Of a stretch of 64,000 nt of DNA, positions 55,757 to 64,000 are shown piece after piece. The DNA comes from Tenuifilum sp. 4138str (GTDB lineage: Bacteria; Bacteroidota; Bacteroidia; Bacteroidales; Tenuifilaceae): positions 56,071-120,070 of the forward strand of contig NZ_JBGCUE010000013.1 in assembly GCF_041102575.1 (NCBI RefSeq). Direction: 5' to 3'. The notes under the pieces are model-generated. The model saw only the letters and a program-made list of their open reading frames with translations, did not search any database and had not been told where the DNA came from. Within the stretch, counting starts at the first letter, position 1. Every line of letters starts with the position of its first letter. The translations under genes were made by a program, and so were the position numbers.

Positions 55757-57526
55757 TTAGTAAACCTCGATATCGTAAGGAATACGAGCCTGAACGCCCT
55801 GATTGTTAAGCATACTCTTAATGCGATTGTATGCTTTGAACGACAAACCGAGTTCGTCCTTTAGCATCCAAGCCTTTGCTTCGGCCGACATATCTTCCAT
55901 AAGCTGCTCAAACAGCTTTTTCTGCTTTGGTAGCTCAACAAGGCGGTAGTTTTCTAACCCAGCCTTTTCGGCGGCAAGCTTAATGGCATCGGTTAGGCCA
56001 CCAAACTCATCAACAAGCTTTATGTCCTTGGCGTTAACGCCGCTCCACACCCTGCCTTGTCCAATGGCATCGACCTGTTCAACAGGAATACCACGGCCTG
56101 CGGATACATGACCAATAAAGGTTTGATAGGTTTGCTCAATGAACATCTGGCCTACGGCCTTTTCTTCAGCGGTCATTGGGCGGAACACACTAAAGAAATC
56201 GGCATGGTCGTTGGTTTTAACAACATCAACGGTAATGCCCAATTTATTGTCGAGCGCTTTTTGCAGGTTGAAGAACAAGCCGAATACGCCAATTGAACCC
56301 GTGATAGTGGTTGGGTTGGCCATAATGGTTGTAGCAGGGGCTGCAATGTAGTATCCACCCGATGCAGCCACATCGCCCATGGAAACAATAACAGGCTTAA
56401 CCTTTGCGGCTAAATCAACCTCACGCCATATAACCTCTGAGGCTAACGCACTTCCGCCGGGAGAGTTGATACGGAAAACTATGGCTTTAATCGAGCTATC
56501 GCGCCGTGCCTTGCGAATGGTTCGTGAAAGACCCTCGGAACCGATATTATCATCGTCACCTTCACCCATTCCAATCTCGCCGCTTGCATAAATAACGGCA
56601 ATTTTATTCTTTGAGAATTTGCGTTTGGCAACCTCGGGGGCTTTAAAGTATTTTTTCAGCTCAATGCTGCTGATATCCTTCTTTTCCTCAATGCCAAGCT
56701 TGGTTTTTAGGGTTGCAATAAGCTCATCCTTATAGATTAGACCATCGACCAGCTTATTTACCAGCGCCTTTTTGGCATTGAATATCTCCATGTTGTTGGC
56801 CAAGCTGTTAAGCTTATCGGCAGATATGCCTCGGGTTTCGGAAATTCCCTTAACCCATTGGTTCCAAATGGATGAAACGTAGGTTAGCGTTTGCTCGCGG
56901 TTTTCGGGGCTCATCTTATCGAGCATAAATGGCTCAACGGCGCTTTTAAATTTACCATGGCGGAGTATTTGTGGCTCAACACCCAGCTTTTCCAAGGTTT
57001 TCTTAAAGAACATTACCTCGCTTCGCAAGCCAAGCCACTCAATCATACCCTCAGGGTTAAGGAAAACACTATCAGCTACCGATGCCAGGTAGTATGCTTT
57101 TTGGCTGTAAGTATCGCTGTATGCATAGATGAACTTGCCCGACGATTTAAAATCGATGAGCGCGTTACGGATTTCCTCGGTGGTGGCTGCGCCTGCATTA
57201 ACGGCGTCGAGTTCAAGCAGAATACCCTTGATGTTGGAATCCTCCTTGGCATTGGCAATTGCTTTTAGGATTTGGTTCAACCCTATTGGGCTATTGGGTT
57301 GAAACGAAGTAAAATCGAAGCCCTTGAAGGGGTCTTCGCTACCGCGGTCAACTATTTCCTGTTTTAGATCGACGTAAAGGATTGAATTGGGCTCTACCTT
57401 AACCTCTTTTTTATCGGCCGAGGAAACAATTGCTCCAACAATCCCAAGGAACATCAAAAAGATTACTATTGATGAGATTACTATGCCCACTATTGTGGCA
57501 AGTACATACTTGAAAAATTGTTTCAT
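55757..57526 (-). CDS. sppA: signal peptide peptidase SppA, 67K type
   Basis: A 589-residue membrane-bound S49 serine protease that degrades leftover signal peptides. One N-terminal transmembrane helix (about 9-35) is followed by two tandem S49 domains. Landmarks are KEVKVEPNSILYVDL, the Lys-containing ASVADSVFLNPEG (about 154-166), the catalytic Ser in MGDVAASGGYYIAAPA (about 392-407) and GQGRVWSGVNAKDIKLVDEFG. Full family length. A terminator follows. The 1.3-kb upstream gap is repeat-filled. Confidence 0.95.
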   Translation of the reverse strand: MKQFFKYVLATIVGIVISSIVIFLMFLGIVGAIVSSADKKEVKVEPNSILYVDLKQEIVDRGSEDPFKGFDFTSFQPNSPIGLNQILKAIANAKEDSNIKGILLELDAVNAGAATTEEIRNALIDFKSSGKFIYAYSDTYSQKAYYLASVADSVFLNPEGMIEWLGLRSEVMFFKKTLEKLGVEPQILRHGKFKSAVEPFMLDKMSPENREQTLTYVSSIWNQWVKGISETRGISADKLNSLANNMEIFNAKKALVNKLVDGLIYKDELIATLKTKLGIEEKKDISSIELKKYFKAPEVAKRKFSKNKIAVIYASGEIGMGEGDDDNIGSEGLSRTIRKARRDSSIKAIVFRINSPGGSALASEVIWREVDLAAKVKPVIVSMGDVAASGGYYIAAPATTIMANPTTITGSIGVFGLFFNLQKALDNKLGITVDVVKTNDHADFFSVFRPMTAEEKAVGQMFIEQTYQTFIGHVSAGRGIPVEQVDAIGQGRVWSGVNAKDIKLVDEFGGLTDAIKLAAEKAGLENYRLVELPKQKKLFEQLMEDMSAEAKAWMLKDELGLSFKAYNRIKSMLNNQGVQARIPYDIEVY

Positions 57527-57641
57527 AGTGATTGAGATTTAGTGATTCATTATTAAATAAGACTATTTTAAGTTGATAAAGTTACAGAAAAAAGGGTGAA
57601 TTTTTAAATTATAATTTAATGTTGTTTAGTTAAGGGAATTT

Positions 57642-57838
57642 GTCATGTTGCGCGCAAGCGAAACATCACGCTATTGTGCTGAGTCCCGATTTATAGGGAT
57701 AGGCTTCGCCGAAGCATCTCTTTGCTCTTTTTTCTTCAATCCTTTGATGAGATCCCTCGACTTTGCTCGGGATGACAAAACCCTATCTTCCTTTCTGCTT
57801 CCTTGTCATGCTGAGCTAGCCGAAGCATCGCTTTACCT
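57642..57838. repeat. dispersed repeat fragments (CATGTTGCGCGC-type and GAAGCATC-type)
   Basis: GTCATGTTGCGCGCAAGCGA, a weakened TCCCGATTTATAGGGA palindrome, GATCCCTCGACTTTGCTCGG followed by GATGACA, and CTTGTCATGCTGAGCTAGCC. These are variants of units in the 40.4-kb and 54-kb blocks. Short open frames here are repeat translations, not genes. Confidence 0.55.
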
Positions 57839-57893
57839 TCAACCCTTTAATTCTTATTGTTTTTTTTGGAAACCGCTCTTTGCGGTGCTTTTC

Positions 57894-58023
57894 TGTTGCG
57901 ATGCAACGTTTCACACTTGCTCTTTGGCATATGCATTGCGTACATCGCTATACATGTAGGAATAACCATGGTGTTACAAATATTACGCCCCTACGGGGCT
58001 GGAAGCGTTGTTCGTTGTTCGTG
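57894..58023. repeat. dispersed structured repeat, copy 3
   Basis: TGTTGCGATGCAACGTTTCA at the left, GCGTACATCGC in the middle, then ACGCCCCTACGGGGCTGGAA and GCGTTGTTCGTTGTTCGTG. Close to copy 1 at 39770. Confidence 0.7.
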
Positions 58024-58061
58024 GGATATGACCTAACCCCAGCACTTTTCCCTGGGGGAAT

Positions 58062-58275
58062 GGAGCGGAAGAAGCAGGCAGTGGCATAAAAGCCTGACCC
58101 GGCAATGGGTCGGGGGTGGAACGTGGCGGTGGGTCTAGAAAGCGATACCATATGAGCCACGCTGCAGGCGTGGCGAATAGTATCGCGTGGCAGTTCCACC
58201 CGCGGGGTACCCATCGGGTCGGGCTTTTCAGCCTTGATTTTCTTTGGTTCTTTCTTGTATCAAGACAAGAAAGAA
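58062..58275. repeat. composite repeat unit, copy 2, interrupted by a palindromic insertion
   Basis: GGAGCGGAAGAAGCAGGCAG and GGCATAAAAGCCTGACCC match copy 1 at 39630. The match resumes at GGGTCGGGCTTTTCAGCC and continues to TCTTTCTTG/CAAGAAAGA. About 101 extra bases lie between. Confidence 0.75.
58115..58215. mobile_element. 101-bp palindromic element flanked by 8-bp direct repeats
   Basis: GGTGGAAC (58115-58122) pairs with GTTCCACC (58193-58200); inside, CGATAC pairs with GTATCG and GCCACGC with GCGTGGC. Identical GGGTCGGG copies flank it at 58107-58114 and 58216-58223. In the related unit at 39630 the same place is uninterrupted, so the segment looks inserted. No protein is encoded; movement would need an outside transposase. 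Confidence 0.6.
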
Positions 58276-58304
58276 CATGTAAGCTGCCATTTACCATACT
58301 TTTC

Positions 58305-58445
58305 TGTTGCTATACAAAGCTTCACCTATGCTCTTTAGAAAATGTATTGCTTGCATCGCTATACATGTGGGAATACTCATTGTGTTAAAAATATTACGCC
58401 ACAATGGGGCTGGAAGCGGTGTTCGTTGTTCGTGAATCGTTGTTC
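58305..58445. repeat. dispersed structured repeat, copy 4 (most diverged)
   Basis: TGTTGCTATACAAAGCTTCA at the left, GCTTGCATCGCTATACATG in the middle, then ACGCCACAATGGGGCTGGAA (hairpin weakened) and a doubled GTTGTTCGTGAATC run as in copy 1. Confidence 0.65.
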
Positions 58446-58455
58446 GTGAAACTAT

Positions 58456-58530
58456 TGTCATGTTGAGCGCGAGCGAAACGTCTCATGGGGTCGATTAGAG
58501 ATCCTTCGCTGCGCTCAGGATGACAGGCAT
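58456..58530. repeat. GTTGAGCG/GCGAAACG repeat unit
   Basis: TTGTCATGTTGAGCGCGAGC, GAAACGTCTCATGGGGTCGA and CTTCGCTGCGCTCAGGATGA in order, the same pieces as the 150-bp direct repeats at 40.4-40.8 kb. The remaining 280 bases up to the namZ start show nothing further of note. Confidence 0.65.
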
Positions 58531-58813
58531 GTATATTTTTGTTAACTAAACAACATTGATAGATAATTCATCATTATTAAAACGAGAGTAAAAATCATTG
58601 AAATCTAAAAAATTCACTTTGAGATATTTCACCATTTTATCCTTTAACCTTTATCCTTAATTCCGCTTTACCGGTTCTTAATTTTTCAACTAAACTCAGC
58701 CTCTCGTAAAGTCGTTCATGCAGAGCATGCTTCTCCCCCTTTATTTTTTGCTGTATAAATTATTTTCTACCTTAGCAAAACCATAATTGGCGCATATTTT
58801 GCAAAAGGAAGGT

Positions 58814-59989
58814 ATGAGGTTTGGTAAAATAGTATTAACCTTTTCGGTTTCTGTATTTCTGATAACCGCAAGGGCACAGGAAATTTTGCCCGGTGCTCGA
58901 TTGATGAGCAACTACCTTCCGTTAATTCAGGGTAAACGGGTGGCTGTTGTAGCCAACCATACCACTTTGGTTGGTTCAAAGCACCTGGTCGATACTCTGC
59001 TTTCAGCTGGTGTAACCATAAAAAAAATATTTAGCCCGGAGCATGGCTTTCGGGGCGATATTGAGGCTGGCGAGCTTATTGGAAACTATACCGATAAGGT
59101 TACGGGTTTACCTGTAATTTCGCTGTATGGCGGAAGTAAAAAACCCAAACCAACTGACCTGAGCGATGTTGATGTTGTAATTTTTGATTTGCAGGATGTT
59201 GGAGTCAGGTTTTACACCTACATCTCAACCATGCATTACGTAATGGAGGCCTGCGCGGAAAATAACAAGCCGTTGATTATACTCGATAGGCCAAACCCTA
59301 ACGGTTTTTACGTTGATGGGCCAGTGCTGGACACCGCTTACCGCTCGTTTGTGGGAATGCATCCTGTACCCCTGGTTCACGGTATGACCATTGGTGAGTT
59401 TGCCCAAATGATAAACGGTGAGGGCTGGTTAAAGGGGAAAATTCAGTGTAACCTCACAGTTATTCCCTGTAGGGGTTACACCCACAGCATGACCACTGCC
59501 CTACCCGTTCGCCCCTCCCCTAACCTCCCCAATCACCTTTCCATTCTGCTTTACCCTTCGCTTGGGCTGTTTGAGGGGACGGTGGTAAGCGTAGGCCGTG
59601 GAACCGATTACCCCTTCCAGGTTTTTGGCTTCCCAAATTTCCCCGATAAGGGTTTTAGGTACATACCGGTTGAGAAACGTGGGGCAAGCTTGAATCCGCC
59701 CTACAAGGGTAAACCGGTTTACGGAATCGATCTAAGGGACTACTCGGTAAACTACTTTCTGGATCGCCGCGAGATAATTCTCGATTGGCTAATATACTCC
59801 TACAACAACTATCCTGAAAAAGATAAGTTCTTCAATAACTTCTTCAACCTGCTTGCCGGAACTAGCGTGCTGCGCCAGCAAATAGAAAACGGGTTAACCC
59901 CTTCGGAAATTAGAGCCACCTGGCAGCCAGCGCTTGAGCAGTTCAAACTGCTCCGAAAAAAATACCTGCTTTACCCCGATTTTGAATAA
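58814..59989 (+). CDS. NamZ-like (DUF1343) exo-beta-N-acetylmuramidase
   Basis: A 391-residue secreted protein of the DUF1343 family, whose characterised member NamZ releases N-acetylmuramic acid from muropeptides. Signal peptide (about 1-22, ending ARAQ). Landmarks: GKRVAVVANHTTLVG, IFSPEHGFRGDIEAGE, SDVDVVIFDLQDVGVRFYTY, LDRPNPNGFYVDGPVL and GLFEGTVVSVGRGTDYPFQV. ATG at 58814 gives the signal peptide, with AGGAAGG as ribosome binding site; the frame extends to 58787. RNase H follows after about 26 bases. It should act in cell-wall recycling. Confidence 0.85.
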   Translation: MRFGKIVLTFSVSVFLITARAQEILPGARLMSNYLPLIQGKRVAVVANHTTLVGSKHLVDTLLSAGVTIKKIFSPEHGFRGDIEAGELIGNYTDKVTGLPVISLYGGSKKPKPTDLSDVDVVIFDLQDVGVRFYTYISTMHYVMEACAENNKPLIILDRPNPNGFYVDGPVLDTAYRSFVGMHPVPLVHGMTIGEFAQMINGEGWLKGKIQCNLTVIPCRGYTHSMTTALPVRPSPNLPNHLSILLYPSLGLFEGTVVSVGRGTDYPFQVFGFPNFPDKGFRYIPVEKRGASLNPPYKGKPVYGIDLRDYSVNYFLDRREIILDWLIYSYNNYPEKDKFFNNFFNLLAGTSVLRQQIENGLTPSEIRATWQPALEQFKLLRKKYLLYPDFE

Positions 59990-60015
59990 CTTTGACACCT
60001 GATTACTGTAAAAGA

Positions 60016-60648
60016 ATGGCAAAGAAAAATACACACTATGTGGTTTGGGAAGGGTTAAAACCTGGCATTTATGGGAGTTGGGAGGAGTGCCAAAGGCAAA
60101 TAAAGGGTTTTCCGGGTGCAAAGTATAAAGGATTTCCAAGCATGCTTGCCGCACAGCGTGCCTATGATATGGGTTACTTGGCATACAATAGCATGAACCC
60201 CGAGCAGGAAGCGCTGTTTAATGTTAACGAGAATACCCCTAAACCAATATACCCCTCATTGGCTGTTGATGCAGCCTGGAATACTGCAACTCTTGAGATG
60301 GAATACCAAGGGGTAGATTGCCAAACCGGCAAGCTGATTTTCCATCAAGGACCTTTCCCCGACGCTACCAATAACATAGGCGAGTTCCTTGCCATTGTTC
60401 ATGGGTTAGCGCATCTGAAAAAGTTGAATAGCGAAATACCCATTTACACCGACTCCATGACTGCCATAAGTTGGGTTAGGGCAAAGAAAGCACGTACCAA
60501 ACTTATTCAAACGGAAAGGAATAAGAATCTCTTTGAACTACTGGAGCGAGCCGAAAAATGGTTAAGGGAAAACACATGGAAAAACCCTTTGCTTAAATGG
60601 GAAACCCAGTACTGGGGCGAAATCCCTGCCGATTTTGGTCGAAAGTAA
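60016..60648 (+). CDS. ribonuclease H with N-terminal viroplasmin-like domain
   Basis: A 210-residue RNase H that cuts RNA in RNA/DNA hybrids. The N-terminal hybrid-binding domain is THYVVWEGLKPGIYGSWEEC followed by QIKGFPGAKYKGFPSML. The catalytic domain has Asp in LAVDAAWN, Glu in NIGEFLAIVHGL, Asp in IYTDSMTAISWV and Asp in EIPADFGRK. ATG at 60016 gives the family start; the frame reaches 59992. Codon use is like its neighbours. Confidence 0.92.
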   Translation: MAKKNTHYVVWEGLKPGIYGSWEECQRQIKGFPGAKYKGFPSMLAAQRAYDMGYLAYNSMNPEQEALFNVNENTPKPIYPSLAVDAAWNTATLEMEYQGVDCQTGKLIFHQGPFPDATNNIGEFLAIVHGLAHLKKLNSEIPIYTDSMTAISWVRAKKARTKLIQTERNKNLFELLERAEKWLRENTWKNPLLKWETQYWGEIPADFGRK

Positions 60649-60666
60649 ACAAAATGACAACTACAA

Positions 60667-61908
60667 GTGAGTTTTGAAAGCTACATAGCAAAACGATTCC
60701 TAAGCGGTTCCGATAGCCAAAGCCTATCGAGGCCATTTATCCGTATTACCATTGCCTCAGTAGCCCTGAGCGTGGCCGTTATGATTGTGGCCATAGCCGT
60801 TATTACCGGCTTTAAAAGGGAGATTAAACAAAAGGTTGTGGGTTTTGGAAGCCATATTCAAATAACAAACTACGACAGTAACCAATCGCTTGAAACCAAC
60901 CCCATACCAACAAACCTTCCGGTAATTGATGAGGTAAAAAAAGTAAAAGGGGTTAGGCATATTCAGCGGTTTGCCATTAAGGCAGGTATCATAAAGACCG
61001 ACACCGATATTCAAGGAGTTGTCCTAAAGGGAATAGATTCCGATTTTGATTGGACTTTTTTCCAAAAGAACCTGGTTGATGGGGCGATTTTCAAAATTAC
61101 CGACTCAACCACAACCGCTGCCTCGCTTATTTCCAAAACGCTGGCAAACCTTTTAAAGTTAAAGGTAGGCGATACCTACGATATGTTCTTTGTTCAAGAA
61201 CCACCCCGTTATAGAAGGTTTACGGTTGCTGGTATTTACGATACCAAAATGGTTGAGTTCGATAAAATGTTTGTGCTTTGCGACATTAAGCACATCCAGA
61301 GGCTCAACGGGTGGAACCAGAACCAGGCCACAGGATTTGAGGTTTTGGTTGATGATATCGATAGGGTTGATGACCTATGGGTTGAGGTTGATGATATTGC
61401 AGGCTTTGTTTTCCTCGACGATGGCTCAAGGCTAAAGGTTCAAAGCATTATCGATAAGTACCCAAATATTTTTGACTGGTTGAACCTGCAGGATATTAAC
61501 GCTGCCGTTCTAATTGTTTTAATGTTGCTAGTGGCAGCAATAAACATGATTTCGGGCTTACTCATTATTATTCTGGAAAAAACATCTACCATTGGCCTTT
61601 TGAAATCGATGGGAACATCGAACCGTAGCGTTAGAAAGATATTTTTAATACAGTCGGCGTTCATTATGATACGCGGACTTTTAATAGGAACTGCAGCGGG
61701 TTTGATACTTTGTTTTTTGCAAAAGCAGTTTGGTATAGTTAAGCTCGATGAGGCATTTTACTTCCTATCCGAAGTGCCCATCAACATTGTTTGGTGGCAT
61801 GTAATTGTTTTGAATGTTTTAGCCTTTGCCGTTGGGGTGGCTATGCTGGTGGTGCCATCGATGGTAATTTCGCGGATTAGCCCCGATAAAACACTTAAAT
61901 TTGAGTAG
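60667..61908 (+). CDS. LolC/LolE-like ABC transporter permease
   Basis: A 413-residue FtsX-superfamily permease. An N-terminal helix (about 22-45, SVALSVAVMIVAIAVITGFK), a periplasmic MacB-like domain (about 50-265), then three helices (about 278-302, 325-345 and 370-395) with LKSMGTSNRSVRKIF. In Bacteroidota such single permeases act in lipoprotein release with a LolD ATPase; none is encoded here. The start is GTG at 60667. lpxK follows after 19 bases. Confidence 0.87.
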   Translation: MSFESYIAKRFLSGSDSQSLSRPFIRITIASVALSVAVMIVAIAVITGFKREIKQKVVGFGSHIQITNYDSNQSLETNPIPTNLPVIDEVKKVKGVRHIQRFAIKAGIIKTDTDIQGVVLKGIDSDFDWTFFQKNLVDGAIFKITDSTTTAASLISKTLANLLKLKVGDTYDMFFVQEPPRYRRFTVAGIYDTKMVEFDKMFVLCDIKHIQRLNGWNQNQATGFEVLVDDIDRVDDLWVEVDDIAGFVFLDDGSRLKVQSIIDKYPNIFDWLNLQDINAAVLIVLMLLVAAINMISGLLIIILEKTSTIGLLKSMGTSNRSVRKIFLIQSAFIMIRGLLIGTAAGLILCFLQKQFGIVKLDEAFYFLSEVPINIVWWHVIVLNVLAFAVGVAMLVVPSMVISRISPDKTLKFE

Positions 61909-61927
61909 TAACTTTATCAGTAAAACC

Positions 61928-62992
61928 ATGCAAAAGCTTCGTCTTTTACTTTTGCCCTTTTCGTTGCTTTATTGGTTTGCAGTAAAGATTCGAAACCTCC
62001 TTTTTGATATCAATGTTCTGCGCAGCTTTGAGTTCGACCTTCCAACCATTTGTGTTGGTAACATAACCGTGGGGGGAACAGGCAAAACCCCGCATACCGA
62101 TTACCTTATTAGTTTACTAAAAAACAACTATAAAACGGCATTGCTAAGCCGTGGGTATGGTCGTAAAACCAAAGGTTTCAGAATTGTTGAGCAATCTTCG
62201 CTGGCCGTTGAGGTAGGCGATGAACCCCTTCAGCTTAAGCTCAAACACCCCGATGTTGCCTGTGCCGTGCATGAGGACAGGCTAAACGGTGTGGTGGAGG
62301 TAATGGGCTCGTTCCCTGAGACCGAGGTTGTTGTTCTGGACGATGCCTTCCAGCACCGTTGGATAAAAGCTGGGCTTAACATACTAATGGTGGATTACAA
62401 CCGACCGGTTTACGCCGATTTCTTTTTGCCTGCCGGGAATCTCCGCGACAGCATCTCGGAGATTAAGCGGGCCAATATTGTTATAGTGAGCAAATGTCCC
62501 GATAACCTTACAACCCATGAGCAAAAGTTAATAGCCAAAAGGCTTAAAATCAAGCAAAACCAGGATATTTATTTTACCTCAGTGAGCTATGGTAAGCCAA
62601 AGGCTGTTTTTAGTAATTACGAAGACTGTAAATTTAATCCAAATGAAACCATCTTCGCTTTATCAGGAATAGCAAATCCCAAGCCATTTATCCATCAACT
62701 CGAAAAAAATTATAAATTGGTAGGAAAGAAGACCTTTGCCGACCATCATAATTTTACGGTTAAGGAAATTCTATCTATTTTTGAGGTCACCTCAAACGAT
62801 GTAAAGCTGGTAACCACCGAAAAGGATGCAGCTCGTATTCGTGGGCTAAACCTGCCATCGGATGTAAAAAGTAGGATTTACTACTTGCCGCTTGAGGTTT
62901 ACTTTATCAATAACAACGAAAATAGGTTTAACAGTCAAATACTCAATTATGTTGGAGAAAATAAACCAAACAGTAACCTATATCAAGAGTAA
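61928..62992 (+). CDS. lpxK: tetraacyldisaccharide 4'-kinase
   Basis: Adds the 4'-phosphate to the lipid A precursor at the inner membrane. The 354 residues have a hydrophobic N-terminal helix, a P-loop NITVGGTGKTPHTDYLISLL (about 50-69), ALLSRGYGRKTKGF, VGDEPLQLKLKHPD, LDDAFQHRW and ITTEKDAARI-like VTTEKDAARIR. ATG at 61928 is chosen; the frame reaches TTG at 61901. Its end overlaps the nucleoside phosphorylase start by 44 bases. Confidence 0.95.
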   Translation: MQKLRLLLLPFSLLYWFAVKIRNLLFDINVLRSFEFDLPTICVGNITVGGTGKTPHTDYLISLLKNNYKTALLSRGYGRKTKGFRIVEQSSLAVEVGDEPLQLKLKHPDVACAVHEDRLNGVVEVMGSFPETEVVVLDDAFQHRWIKAGLNILMVDYNRPVYADFFLPAGNLRDSISEIKRANIVIVSKCPDNLTTHEQKLIAKRLKIKQNQDIYFTSVSYGKPKAVFSNYEDCKFNPNETIFALSGIANPKPFIHQLEKNYKLVGKKTFADHHNFTVKEILSIFEVTSNDVKLVTTEKDAARIRGLNLPSDVKSRIYYLPLEVYFINNNENRFNSQILNYVGENKPNSNLYQE

Positions 62993-63758
62993 GGTTACCA
63001 TTGAGCCCGAAGTGGGGATTATACTTGGAACCGGTTTGGGTGGCTTAGTTCGTGAAATTGAAAATCAACAGGCATTGGAGTATAAGGATATACCTAACTT
63101 TCCTGTTTCCACTGTTGAAGGACACTCGGGACGATTAATATTTGGCACCCTTGGCGGTAAAAAGGTTGTAGCCATGCAGGGCCGCTTCCACTACTACGAG
63201 GGTTACGATATGAAACAGGTAACCTTCCCGGTTAGGGTGATGAAGTTCCTTGGCATTAAGTATCTTTTTGTATCAAATGCCAGCGGGGGTGTAAACCCCG
63301 ACTTTGAGATTGGCGATTTGATGATAATTAACGACCATATCAACCTAATGCCCAATCCGCTCTTAGGGCCCAATATCAATGAGCTTGGACCCCGTTTCCC
63401 CGATATGCATAAACCCTACGATCACGATTTGATTGCCTTAGCCCAAAAGATTGGGGCTGAACTGGGCTTCAAATTGCAGATTGGATGCTACGTGGGAACT
63501 ACCGGCCCAACCTTTGAAACACCTAAGGAATATCAGTATTTCCGTATTATTGGCGGTGACACAGTGGGCATGTCAACCGTTCCGGAAGTTATTGTTGCCC
63601 GTCACATGAACCTGCCTGTGTTTGCCATATCCATTATTACCGATTTGGGTGTTCCAGGCAAAATTGTTGAGGTGTCGCACGAGGAGGTTCAAAAGGTAGG
63701 AGCCATGGCCGAACAAAAGATGACAAGAATTTTCAAGGAGATGCTCACAAGGCTATAA
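62949..63758 (+). CDS. purine-nucleoside phosphorylase (PNP-I, trimeric type)
   Basis: Phosphorolyses inosine/guanosine to free base and ribose 1-phosphate. The 269 residues have IILGTGLGGLVREIENQ (phosphate loop), VEGHSGRLIFG, AMQGRFHYYEGYDMKQVTFP, VSNASGGVNPDFEIGDL, NDHINL and a C-terminal GTTGPTFETPKEYQYFRIIG with PEVIVARHMNLPVFAISIIT. ATG at 62949 is used, giving the family start (MLEKINQTV); it overlaps lpxK by 44 bases. A terminator follows 24 bases after the stop. Confidence 0.94.
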   Translation: MLEKINQTVTYIKSKVTIEPEVGIILGTGLGGLVREIENQQALEYKDIPNFPVSTVEGHSGRLIFGTLGGKKVVAMQGRFHYYEGYDMKQVTFPVRVMKFLGIKYLFVSNASGGVNPDFEIGDLMIINDHINLMPNPLLGPNINELGPRFPDMHKPYDHDLIALAQKIGAELGFKLQIGCYVGTTGPTFETPKEYQYFRIIGGDTVGMSTVPEVIVARHMNLPVFAISIITDLGVPGKIVEVSHEEVQKVGAMAEQKMTRIFKEMLTRL

Positions 63759-63782
63759 TCCTTAATGCTATTCGCAAGGGAG

Positions 63783-63810
63783 AGGCTACCTGTTTAGGGT
63801 GGCCTTTTTT
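63783..63810 (+). terminator. terminator after the nucleoside phosphorylase gene
   Basis: AGGCTACC and GGTGGCCT arms (one G-T pair), a short loop and then six T residues. Confidence 0.8.
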
Positions 63811-63815
63811 ATTAA

Positions 63816-63871
63816 GTTGATGGTTGATAGTTGATGGTTGATAGTTGATGGTTGATAGTTGACGGTTGACG
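63816..63871. repeat. 14-bp tandem repeat, three perfect copies and one diverged
   Basis: GTTGATGGTTGATA at 63816, 63830 and 63844, then GTTGACGGTTGACG. The same words occur singly near 40.35, 40.62 and (reversed) 43.92 kb. Confidence 0.8.
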
Positions 63872-63886
63872 GTTGTTCGTGAGTGT

Positions 63887-63930
63887 ATTGTCATGTTGAG
63901 AGCTAGCGAAAAATCCTAATACATAGTCGT
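63887..63930. repeat. GTTGAGAGC/GCGAAA repeat fragment
   Basis: TTGTCATGTTGAGAGCTAGC followed by GAAAAATCC, a further variant of the GTTGAGCGTTAGCGAAACAT unit. Nothing more is visible to the right edge. Confidence 0.5.
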
Positions 63931-64000
63931 CCCTTAAAAAGTCGGGTTTAAATTTTTTCTTGAGGATAAAAAAAACATGGGAAGGGGAAAGGAGTGCATG

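Noticed and set aside
57645..58388. Several frames of 69-104 residues on both strands in the 57.6-58.4 kb gap
   Set aside because: They translate the dispersed repeats, contain many Cys and His without pattern, and copies of the same repeat at 40 kb do not keep the frame.
63816..63871. Possible CRISPR array
   Set aside because: The units are 14 bases and directly abutting, with no spacers and no cas genes.

Overview
The window reads as a chromosomal segment of a Bacteroidota bacterium, most likely Bacteroidales/Marinilabiliales. The signs are a bactofilin followed by an atpB with a periplasmic N-terminal extension, hemD next to a DUF4271 membrane protein, a GldA-type ABC ATPase, secreted Ig-like and PorT-like proteins, Bacteroidota-style -7 boxes (TAnnTTTG), frequent weak ribosome binding sites, and a DUF1896/methylase remnant of Bacteroidota conjugative elements. 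No rRNA or tRNA gene and no CRISPR array was seen.

Layout. 0-7 kb (minus strand): the start of the ATP synthase operon (membrane protein, bactofilin, partial atpB), preceded by a tightly coupled cassette of TPR-SpoIIE phosphatase, secreted ankyrin-PPP phosphatase, secreted CotH-kinase-like protein and rhomboid protease. 7-10.6 kb (plus): AsmA-like protein and a histidine kinase. 10.6-22.3 kb (minus): yidD, rnpA, hemD, DUF4271, uvrC, adenine deaminase, two perfect parS sites, mnmG, ybeY, an RsbW-like ATPase, an EnvC-like protein, dut and a flippase. 22.4-27 kb: PPIase lipoprotein, pheS and a Crp/Fnr regulator on plus; ruvB and nadA on minus; then an AT-rich gap with four TATTAACA motifs. 27.3-34.8 kb: Omp85-like barrel, aminopeptidase P, sulfotransferase, VanZ-like protein, a coiled-coil protein, a GldA-like ATPase and a serpin.

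34.8-44 kb is the accessory region: a three-gene DNA methyltransferase-HerA-NurA cassette (probable phage defence), 1.5 kb of structured repeats, a large unrecognised secreted protein, and a decayed mobile-element fragment (DUF1896 plus the first 50 residues of a conjugative-element methylase). 44-64 kb is mostly housekeeping: a GNAT protein, ispD, acyl-CoA synthetase, Ca/Na antiporter, Ig-like lipoprotein, thiamine-binding protein, porin, FNR-like reductase, rlmN, a cyclic-2,3-DPG-synthetase-like GTPase, sppA, namZ, RNase H, a LolC/E-like permease, lpxK and a purine nucleoside phosphorylase. These are separated by the same dispersed repeat family, which is dense to the right of 39 kb and not seen in the first 27 kb.

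The strongest candidates for something new are the MTase-HerA-NurA cassette, the extracytoplasmic kinase/phosphatase/rhomboid cassette at 1.4-7 kb, and the nested palindromic insertion at 58.1 kb. The parS pair beside mnmG suggests the window lies in the origin-proximal part of the chromosome.
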